64,000 nucleotides of DNA from Melieria omissa (lineage: Eukaryota; Arthropoda; Insecta; Diptera; Ulidiidae), in assembly GCA_963971225.1 (NCBI GenBank), contig OZ020270.1:27217123-27281122 (forward strand), written 5' to 3'. The translations under genes were made by a program, and so were the position numbers. Shown here one piece after another: positions 56,152 through 64,000 of this stretch; the first letter of the stretch is position 1, and each line of letters begins with the position of its first letter. A model generated the notes under the pieces. That model had not been told where the DNA came from, made no database searches, and was given only the letters and a program-made list of their open reading frames with translations.

Positions 56152-56612
56152 TAAAGAGCTGAAATGGATGATTAATTTCTCCCTACACACAGTGTGATTC
56201 GGTGCAGTGTGCACTGATTGCCAGCATTCACTGTAGTAAGAGAGCAGTATGAGCATGACAACAAAACGCAAACCGCAACAGCAGTCAACACTCAATTGCT
56301 TGTCTCTGCAAGGCACGCACTGTTTTCTCTCTGCTATATACACTGCAAGCAATACTAATGAATCGTTGACAGTGCGTAACGGGCCAAAATGCTACCTGTA
56401 CACTGAATGCAATGAGTGATTGCAAGAAGAGTTTGCTACTTGACACGCGTAATTAAGTGAGGGAGTTTTGTAAAACATTTTAGTTTCTGACAAAATTCCA
56501 ATTAAAATGGAGGATGATGATGTGAGTAAATATAATATATTTAAATAAATAATTTAAATGTAATATATAAATGTTATATTAAAAAATTAATTAAATGTAA
56601 TATTAAAAAATA
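56152..56612. other. Unassigned DNA between G2 and the Tc1-type element
   Basis: No TE signature recognised. A short ATG-GAGGATGATGAT stretch followed by GTGAGTAAAT (56507-56530) looks like a tiny first exon with splice donor, and on the other side of the Tc1 insertion TAATTTTTAG at about 63171 could be an acceptor. This might be part of a host gene or of an unknown element. Confidence 0.3.
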
Positions 56613-57210
56613 CACTAGTCAGAATAAGTTTGCGTACAGGCAAGTCAAAATTATGTTATGATTAATTTTGACCTCAAAAATTGGTTCTTTGTTTATAAAA
56701 ACTTATCCACATTTTTCATATATGCTTTAACTGCACTTTTTGTTCTGTTTTAGATATATTAAAATAATAATTTTCCATGTATTTGTATTTATTGACAATA
56801 TACTCACAAAACGGTGCAGAATAAGTTTGCGTACAAAACTAATAACGGGGATTTCCAGTTATGCTTTTTATTTTTATTTGGAAATTTTTATTCCATTGAG
56901 CAGTAAACGGACTTGTAAATTATTTTTAAACGTATATGTGCTTGAAATTATATAGAAAGCAATAGAACCCAAGCGAAAAAATTAAAATGGATAAATTAAT
57001 GGATAATCTTACTAAATCTTTCCTTAATTGACAAAAAATTTCGTGAAATTAGAGACATTTTTGGAAGAGCACATTCGTTATTCCAAAAACCCATCTTAAA
57101 TCACAAAGGTAGGTAGGTAGGTGGTAGTGGCAGCTCTCATGTGAGAGCTCACTTAGGCCAAGCTAGGCCCATTGTGATACCACAGGATCTCTAACCCCTT
57201 TTATTTGTTG

Positions 57211-60200
57211 TTAGGATGTCTCGAACCATCCCGAACCGGTGATGAAGCGTATTAGGCTCTTGGCGTCAACCTCCGATAAGTCCGCGAGGTTGGCTGTATG
57301 GTAAAACCCTAGATGTTTTTTCCGTTTCCTACAAAGAGCAGGACAAGTACAAAGTAGGTGGAGAATTGTTTCTTCCTCCTCTATGTCTCTGCAGCTTCTG
57401 CAGAAGTCGTTGGCCAAGTGGCCCAGCCCTAATCTAATGGCGTGGCTACCTTAGTCGTTCCTTGTCTAGCCAGTTCGTCTGCCCTGCAGTTCCCCGGGAT
57501 ATCTCTGTGACCAGGCACCCATATGAGGTGGATTTTAAGCTGCTCAGCCATCTCATCAAGAGATTTGCGGCAGCTGATCACTGTTTTGGAAGTCAGAACA
57601 TGAGACCCTAGGGCCCTGATAGCCGCTTGGCTGTCAGAGAGAATGCTAATATCTCGCCTAGAGACACTGCCCTCTTTGATCCAATTCAGGGCAGCTTCAA
57701 TGGCTGAAACCTCTGCTTGGAATACGCTGCAGTGGTCCGGCAGTCTAAAAGAGTAGTTTATACTAAGTGAGTCTGAAAAACGCCTCCACCAACAGCTCCG
57801 TTTAACTTGGAGCCGTCAGTGTAGATCCGGTGTGAGTTCCCTATTAAGGATGTTGAGCTTTCCTCCCAGTTGTTCCTGTCTGGAATGGTGCTTGTGAACT
57901 TTCTGTTAAATTGCAATTGGGGGGGTAAAGAATCCAGTTCCCCGAACTCCTTCAAGAGAGTAAGTATCCTGGCATGACCCCGGTTAGACTCCGACCATTG
58001 ACCGTTAGCCCGTAGCCTATAGCTTGTTATAGCCGCTAATTTTCTACAGTGCAGATCTAGCGGAATAAGCTGAAGTTGGTGTTGTCCTAAGAGCGCCCGT
58101 ATTGATGACGCAGGCTGCCCTTTGAACTTTGCGGAGGTGTTGGAGGAGCAATGTTTTTTCCAAAGCGTTCCACCAAACCAGGCACCCGTAGGTTAAGATG
58201 GGTCGTACGACAGCTGTGTAAACCCAGTGCGTCATATAAGGTTTTAGGCCCCTGGTTTTCCCCAGTGCCCTTTTGCAGGTGTATAAGGCAATCGTTGCTT
58301 TTTGACCCTATTGAGGATGTTCGGTTTCCAGCTCAATCTCTTGTCAAACATGATTCCAAGGAATTGTGCTTCATTCTTGAAAGGGATTTCTGTATTGTTT
58401 AGTGATAGAGGAGGTATGGGTGGGGGTTTATACTTCTTCGTGAATAGGAGAACCTCTGTCTTCCCAGGGTTGATGCCTAATCCCCGACTGGTAACCCAAC
58501 TGTTTACCTTGTTAAGCAGTACTTGCATTAGATCTCTGATGGAGTTGGGAAACTTGCCCGAGATAGTGAGAACTATATCGTCTGCATACGCCGTTATCTT
58601 GCCGCACCCCCCTCCCGGGGCCTGGAGCAGTTCGTTAACTACCAGGTTCCACAGGAGGGGGGAGAGGACTCCGCCCTGGGGAGTGCCCCTGCTCACCCCT
58701 CTCGAGGTGGAAGAGTCGCCCAGTTCAGCGCAGATAACTCTGCTCTGCAGACGATTATCCACCCAGTTCACCAAGCGACCCTCCACCCCAAGCCTGGCGA
58801 GCGCGCCCGTGATGGCTGTAAGCTCGACGTTATTGAAAGCCCCCTCTATGTCCAGGAAAGTTGCTAAGGTGTACTCTTTGTGTTCGAGTGATTTTTCGAT
58901 CGTGATCCTTCGAAATGAGATCCTGCCTGATCGTTTGTCGTAAGTAAAGATCCAGCAATCTTTCTAGTGTTTTTAACAAAAAAGAAGAAAGGCTTATTGG
59001 TCTATAATCCTTAGGGCTAGTGTGGGAGCTTTTGCCCGCTTTGGGGATGAAGACCACCCGTACTTTGCGCCAGTGTTCTGGTATGTAGTTTAAACCAATA
59101 CTGGCTGAGAATATTGAATTGAGGAGTGTTAAAATTAACGGTCCGGCATGTTGAAGTTGTGCTGGGAAAATGCCATCTGGTCCTGGTGATTTAAACGGGT
59201 GGAAACCAGCGATTGCCCATTTGATTTTCTCAATCGATACGATACTGTTAATAGAGGCGACACAGTTAGTGCTGGCCTGAGTTCCTAACAGCCTTTCGTG
59301 ATGGCTGATCGGAAAGTGGGTATTTGTAAGAAGTTCAAGTGCTTCACTTTCTGATGATGTCCAAGAACCATCGGGGTTTTGTAAAGCACTTGGAATAAAG
59401 GAGAAAGAGGCAAGTAGTTTCCTGAGTCTTGCAGTCTCGGAGACACTTTCAATATTGCCGCAAAAGTCGCTCCAGGAGCTTCTCTTAGCCTCCCTGAGGC
59501 TTTTCTTGTAGGTCTTGAGGGATTCTTTATAAAGGTCCCAATCTTCTTCAGTTTTGGTCCTCCTTGCTCTATTAAAGAGAGTCCTAGAGTGCTTCCTAAG
59601 CTCACTAAGATCATGGTTCCACCAGGGGGGTTTATATTTCCCTCTGGGCATGTACTTAGGGTAGGCGAGGTCTTGGGCCTTAGAAAATGCTAGAGTAAGT
59701 TGATTAACAGCCGATTCTAGCATCGCTTGGGTGTTTATTTCAGAGATATGAATCGTTTTGATGTGCCTAATCCACTGTGCGGGTAAACAGCTCCCAGTTT
59801 GTTTTCCTGGGGTTATTTACTGCTATAACCCTCCGGGGGTCGCTGTCAAGAGTGAACTCTATATACCTATGGTCGGAAAAAGAGTGTTCATTGGAGACCC
59901 TCCAGTTCCTAACCTTGTCGGCTATATTCACCGAGGCAAGGGTGAGGTCTAGAACCTCCTCCCTATTTCTGGTTACAAAGGTGGGAGTGCGCCCTATATT
60001 GCACACAAGAAGGTTTGAGGTAGAAATGTAATCAAAAAGTGACTCACCTCTATCGTCGATGTCTGTGCTCCCCCAGATACAGTGGTGAGCATTCGCGTCG
60101 CATCCAATCACGAGCGTAGTGTTGGACATGGCGGCTTCAGTAACCAGGTTCCTGACTGGATCCGGCGGTGGAGGCTCTGGATGGTCATGAGCCATATAGC

Positions 60201-60504
60201 TAGACGCGAACCAGTGGCATCTCCCCTTAAGCATCAGGGAGATGGATACCAGATCGTCGTCGCTGAAATTAGGGAGCAGATATGCATTTAGTGATTTTTT
60301 CACAAGGATACAGGATCTGGGTCTACCTGTGCTGTTAGCATGGACCAGCCTGTAGTTTGTCGCTCCCAATCCACAAACCTTGTTGGCTACGAGCCATGGT
60401 TCTTGGATGAGAGCGATGTCGTCTCCGCCTTTAGAAAGGCGGAGGAGTAGTGCAGCCGAAGCTGCTTTAGAGTGATGGAGGTTTATCTGAGCTACTCGGA
60501 CCAT
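57211..60504 (-). pseudogene. LOA-type ORF2: endonuclease, RT, RNase H, CCHC
   Basis: 60504-59767 is the APE endonuclease (INLHHSKAAS, IALIQEPWL with catalytic Glu, VIGCDANAHHCIWGS, FSDHRYIEF with catalytic Asp-His). 59723-58244 is RT in two frames (SPGPDGIFPAQL, YRPISLSSFLLKTLERLL, GTPQGGVLSPLLWNL and catalytic AYADDIVL). 58235-58044 gives the thumb region (WVYTAVVRPILTYGCLVWW). 57955-57758 starts RNase H (RIYTDGSKLNGAVGGGVF). 57417-57211 has CRSCRDIEEEETILHLLCTC, a CCHC-like end. Shifts near 59730, 58830 and 58240, plus losses in RNase H, make it inactive, but the enzyme residues are well kept, so it is fairly young. Confidence 0.85.
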
Positions 60505-60839
60505 TGTCTATTTCGCTCATGTCTACCTCCACCACAGTAGCGTCGAGGTCATCGTCCGTTTCGGCGAGAAGCTCGGACTCCCTCCAGAAATTCCCGAAAG
60601 CCGTGGCCATCTCCGATCCCGAGGAGATTGATTCCGCCCGGGATAGGCGACGTAACGGCTTTGAGGAAGACGGTTGGTCATCTACCGCCTCTGTTGCCAG
60701 GGTAGTCGTCTCGGCTGGCAGCCCCTGCGGGCCACCCTTGCCGGGGTCCGTCGTGGCTGGCAGCGCTTGTTGGCCGCCTTTGCCAGGGTCTGTTGAGGCT
60801 AGCAGCCCCGGGGGGCCACTTACGCCGGTTTCGATCTGC
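60467..60839 (-). pseudogene. C-terminus of LOA-type ORF1, overlapping ORF2
   Basis: The minus frame is open from the element's truncated 5' end to a TAA at 60469. It encodes two near repeats of a GPPGLLASTDPGKGG-type block, then an acidic Ser-rich tail (EVDMSEIDNGPSSSD). It overlaps the ORF2 start (60504) by about 38 bases in another frame, which suggests translational coupling or frameshifting between the ORFs. The gag-like body is missing through 5' truncation. Confidence 0.65.
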
Positions 60840-61249
60840 TCACAAAAACAACAGAAAATCTTGCTTCGTTACTACGATCTGGCCATTTTCTTAAGCTACC
60901 CAGGGAATAGGATCAGATTGTTTTGCGATCAGTGCATCATAATCTAAGGCTAGTTGCATCCTATTTCTTCAGAAATGTACAGAAATATTTTATAAAACCC
61001 AGTAGCAGTGACTTTATAAGAAAAGTCCTGAAAAAAACATATTGTCTCTACATAACAGCATGTAAGAATCTCATATTTAGCTTACTAACAAGGAGCACAT
61101 AATTGCTTTCGTGAAAGAGTCCATCAAAGAGTCTAGAAAACCGGATTTCCAGGACTATGTGTTGTTATCTTTGGAGTAGGAAGATTTATTATTCTCTGAT
61201 AATGGTTTGGCATATTTGGCATTAAAAGGCGTCAACTAATTTGAAGAGG

Positions 61250-61583
61250 CGAGCCGCCGTGGCTCAGTTGGTTAGTGCGCGGTCCAGCGAGTCGCATGCA
61301 GAGCGACGCAAGTTCGAATTCTGCATGTAGTAACACCTAAAAAAAATAACGGGAAACTCGTTTTCTCTTTCGGTGGCTGTCCTCTCACCTGGAAATGGCA
61401 AACCTCTGAGAGTAAAAAATGCCTATGAAAAAGCTCCCAACCTGCCGTTCGGAACCGGCATAAAACTGTAGGTCCCTTCCACCCGCGTACAAATTCACAC
61501 GCACAACACGGGTGGCTGCGGGAAGCTAGGCCTTAGTCTCGCGTAAGCGGGCTGTTGTGCCAATCAATTATTAAATTATTAAC
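61250..61583 (+). mobile_element. tRNA-derived SINE
   Basis: The first 75 bases resemble a tRNA, with A box TGGCTCAGTTGG (61260-61271) and B box AGTTCGAATTC (61311-61321) of an RNA polymerase III promoter. A tRNA-unrelated body of about 250 bp follows, ending in AT-rich sequence. The 9-bp duplication TTGAAGAGG flanks it exactly (61241-61249 and 61584-61592). Confidence 0.92.
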
Positions 61584-61807
61584 TTGAAGAGGATTTAGTT
61601 AATAACAAAAATCTGACATTAACAGCAAAGCATAGCATTTGAGGGGATATGGTATGGGGCTGCATGTCTAGTAAAGGAGTGAGGAGGCTGTGTTGTTTTA
61701 TTTGGAAATGGTTCCGAGGGTTTATTTACATATTCTAAAAGCTTATGCAGCCAAGGTTTCAACATTTTGGATCAGGTTCCAATATTTCATTCAACTTTAC
61801 GATGACC

Positions 61808-62542
61808 TTAAGGGGGTCTCCTCATCAGTCAGTTTCAAAAAATCGATTATTTTTTTTTGTTTCAATCGTTAGAACTTTTATCTGAGAATATTCTTGCAAA
61901 GTTTGAGAGTTCAACTCAAACTAGTTTAGGAGTTACAGGTTCGGGGAGAGTCTCGCGCGGGGCAAGCGCGAGCCAAGTGAAAACTTTACAGCCCACGTTC
62001 TGAAAACCTTTTTTTTTTTAATTCCGTGCACGATTTAAAATAAACCATAAAAGCTATGTATACAAGTAAGATACTGTTTTTTAGATTATTTAATTGTGCA
62101 TAGACTGAACTAAAAAAATTTTCTAAAAGATTTTTATTTTACAATGTAGTTAACGCGCTTACTTAAATACAAGGCCGAAAAATCGAGTACTTTATTAAAG
62201 AATGACAAAAATATTTAAATTACATCTTTTAAGCACCATAATAGTCTATACTATGCAGGAAAGCCTTCTGAAAAAAAAGTATTTCAATTTCTTGTTTCAG
62301 GTAAAAATTACGGGCTGAGTCTTGCACGGAGTTTGAGTTGTCCGCGTCGAGCTGCTGCGCAAGATTGTTCATAAATCGGCCATTTTTATTTATTTTGAAA
62401 TTACATAAACTTTTTTTTTGTTGAATAAACGTATGTTAAAAAATATGCAAAAGATCATTTGTTTCTCTTGTTGTTCTCATGTTCAAAAAAAATCCTGAAA
62501 AACTACCTTTTTTCCAAGCTACTGATGAGGAGACCCCCTTAA
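61808..62542. mobile_element. TTAA-type MITE E
   Basis: Inverted ends TTAAGGGGGTCTCCTCATCA with TTAA on both sides, perfect over about 22 bases; 735 bp. AT-rich, no ORF. Inserted into the catalytic part of the Tc1 transposase. Confidence 0.9.
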
Positions 62543-63139
62543 GGCGCAATGCATACGATGCGAAGCTATGTTTGCTATTACCTAACTCAACAAAGTTGAA
62601 AAAGTTCCTCCCTTGTCACCTTACGTGCATTTAATTGAGCATATAAAGGGTTTCCTTGAAACCTGAGCCCAACAACACTCCATCTTCAAAGATATCGTAA
62701 ATCATACTGTTATATAACAATTCAAGGATATAACAAAATAACCGTTGAAAAAAAAACGAATTTAATAAAATGTACGCCGAAACTTCTGCAGGGAGTTTAA
62801 GCGAGAAAAGCATATTCACAAAGTTATTAATTTTTGGACAAAACTTAGTTTCAATTATATTTAAACTACATAACCTTATCTGGTACGCAAACTTTTTCTG
62901 AGGTGAATTCATAACATATTTTGTTTTTGGCCCTTCTTTTACAGTTTAGTCAAGTTTTTGATATTATTATCAAATTAATAAATTATTAAAACAAATTATT
63001 ATTATATTATGGAATAAAATAACTAACTTTACGGAAGAAATAAAAAATATTTTGTTTTTAAAAAATAACTTTAACTGATTTATTTTTCATATGAAAAAAC
63101 TACGTACCCCTTGTACGCAAACTTATTCTGACTAGTGTA

Positions 63140-63671
63140 TATGTTGTTACAATATTATTGTATGTAATTTTTAGTCTAGCAATCAGCTAACCAACGCCAT
63201 CATTAAAATAAAAATTTTGAAAAAAGGAGTTAGATGCACAAGTAAATATTGATACGATGAGAGATTCTGTGCCGCACTGTACAGGAATGCCTTTCTCCGC
63301 ACGAATGTTTTCCAAGCATACTTTTAGGCATGCACTGTGAAGTACAGCAAAACTGTTATAAATTCGCTTGGTATAGTCCGATATGGCAAGGATGGTTCTC
63401 GAAATGGGCTGTGCGAGAAAGGTCGAGCGCTTTCCAATTAGAAGTTGCAAGAAACTTCGGCGCGATAAGGAAAGTGGTATAAAAGCAGCAGTGGCAGCGC
63501 AAGGAGTCGAGTCTGTGTTAAGCAAGCAAAGTGGTAACAAGTGTAGATACAAGCGAAGCGTAAATCTGCGAAATAAAGTTATTGTTGATCTTTGCTGAGT
63601 AATTAAAGTTGTTTTATTTTCAAATACAATCAAAACGAACCGTCGATAACGAACTGGGAAATTTCGTAACA
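63140..63671 (+). repeat. 5' LTR region of Gypsy-type copy G3
   Basis: The inner end is clear: TTTCGTAACA at 63671 followed by the family primer site. TATAAAA at 63478 and AATAAA at 63572 mark promoter and polyadenylation signals. The U3 part differs strongly from G1 and G2, and I could not place the outer end, so the start coordinate is only a limit. The LTR thus represents a different subfamily joined to a similar gag. Confidence 0.65.
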
Positions 63672-63739
63672 TTTGGTGTCAGAAAGTCAGGATTGTATTA
63701 CTGAAGATAAATAATAAATAAAATTATAAAAACACAGAC

Positions 63740-64000
63740 ATGGTTAAACTCGAGCTGCTGAAGGTGGACCAGCTGAAGAAGGAGCTGGCTGCCTGGAATT
63801 TGCCGACTGCTGGCGGTAAGGTGGAGTTGCAGCTGCGCTTGCGAGAGGCGTGTGAGTCACGAGGCATCGATTGGGCTGCACATGAGTTCGGAACGCAGGA
63901 ACAAGAGGCGTCGGCCAAGGTGGAGGAATCGCCTGTTGGTGCTGCGTCGATGCAAAGTACGACTGCAGCGGCTGCGCCACTACAAGCAATGGACATGAGC
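63740..64000 (+). CDS. gag: Start of Gag of G3 (runs off the window)
   Basis: The ATG at 63740 opens 87 codons without a stop to the edge. The protein begins with the same SAP-like helices as G1 and G2 (LKKELAAWNLPTAGGKVELQ) and the Ala/Gln-rich linker that precedes the coiled coil. With only a few substitutions relative to G1, and none disruptive, this copy may be younger or intact; the remainder lies outside the window. Confidence 0.85.
   Translation, partial: MVKLELLKVDQLKKELAAWNLPTAGGKVELQLRLREACESRGIDWAAHEFGTQEQEASAKVEESPVGAASMQSTTAAAAPLQAMDMS

Larger units (their letters stand above)
57108..60839 (-). mobile_element. LOA-type LINE, 5' truncated
   Basis: Minus strand: end of ORF1, then ORF2 with endonuclease, RT, RNase H and a terminal CCHC. 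The 3' end is a short ACCT repeat (57108-57121). The target duplication is TCACAAA (57101-57107 and 60840-60846). The presence of RNase H and the endonuclease start VAQINLHHSKAASA suggest the LOA/R1 side of the Jockey superclade; LOA is my best guess. Confidence 0.8.
56987..62640 (+). pseudogene. Tc1-type transposase, fragmented
   Basis: Start MDKLMDNLTKSFLN at 56987, then after a shift REIRDIFGRAHSLFQKP (first HTH) up to the LOA insertion. It resumes at about 60847 with TTENLASLLRSGHFLKLP and VHHNLRLVASYFFRNVQKY (second HTH region). After the SINE (61593) the catalytic half can be followed (GIWYGAACLVK and LDQVPIFH, corresponding to the region before the second catalytic Asp) up to MITE E at 61808, with remnants after 62543. 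Stops and shifts throughout. The DDE residues cannot be read confidently. Confidence 0.7.
56613..63137 (+). mobile_element. Tc1-type element, expanded by three nested insertions
   Basis: Inverted ends CACTAGTCAGAATAAGTTTG (running to GCGTACA) with TA on both sides. The end motif AGAATAAGTTTGCGTACA recurs internally at 56817, as in Tc1/Tc3 elements with inner binding sites. Subtracting the LOA LINE, SINE and MITE E leaves about 1.7 kb, the normal length for a Tc1 element with internal repeats. Confidence 0.88.

Noticed and set aside
60504..60947. A 147-codon plus-strand ORF
   Set aside because: It mirrors the ORF1 C-terminus of the LOA-type element on the minus strand and crosses the element border.
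61250..61325. A possible functional tRNA gene
   Set aside because: A and B boxes are present but the fold and acceptor stem are poor, a 250-bp non-tRNA body follows and a 9-bp duplication flanks the whole unit, so it is a SINE.
63187..63672. A 161-codon minus-strand ORF
   Set aside because: It overlaps the LTR of G3 with its TATA and AATAAA signals on the other strand and has no recognisable domain.

Overview
This is eukaryotic, almost certainly insect, DNA made almost entirely of transposable elements. The family mix is an errantivirus-type Gypsy element, a second Ty3/Gypsy family with SAP-type Gag, CR1-, LOA- and I/Jockey-type LINEs, mariner, Tc1, hAT, PIF/Harbinger, a CACTA-like element, Helitrons, TTAA-type MITEs, a foldback element and a tRNA-derived SINE. 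That mix, together with AT-rich spacers, suits a higher fly such as a tephritid; the species is inference. I recognise no host protein-coding gene, rRNA or true tRNA gene. Nearly every coding region is broken. The clearest intact frames are the errantivirus-type gag running off the left edge and the start of a Gypsy gag running off the right edge.

Layout. 1-2528: 5' LTR, primer site, leader and gag of an errantivirus-like element (minus). 3683-17511: one I/Jockey-type LINE fragment (J1, plus) split by about 12 kb of later insertions: Gypsy copy G1 (4764-12208, minus, itself carrying two hAT MITEs), mariner M1, a Helitron-type satellite block and TTAA MITE A. 17543-22046: TTAA MITE B, LINE fragments J3 and J2 (minus), mariner M2, a foldback element with arms of about 465 bp and a truncated Helitron.

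22047-56151 is a second Gypsy copy, G2 (plus), opened like a nest of dolls. At the start of its RT region sits an 18-kb hAT interval with 16-bp TIRs and an 8-bp TSD. Inside the hAT lies a CR1 LINE (minus). The CR1 endonuclease holds a Harbinger MITE (H1), which holds a Helitron. The CR1 ORF1 holds a CACTA-like element with a spliced SAM-domain gene and a broken transposase-like gene, and that gene holds a second Harbinger MITE (H2). The right arm of the hAT plus the following RT/RNase H of G2 is then repeated four times in tandem (about 2.95 kb units, 40971-52794). Two middle units have lost exactly the two catalytic aspartates of RT. The integrase of G2 is split by a TTAA MITE (D) that itself holds another (C).

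56613-63137 is a Tc1-type element carrying an LOA-type LINE (minus), a SINE and TTAA MITE E. From 63671 a third Gypsy copy (G3) begins.

Relative ages can be read from the nesting, and several insertions are dated or delimited exactly because an empty copy of the same site occurs elsewhere in the window. Main limits: boundaries were placed by eye, superfamily names rest on TIR, TSD and motif recognition, and the tandem array could be an assembly effect.
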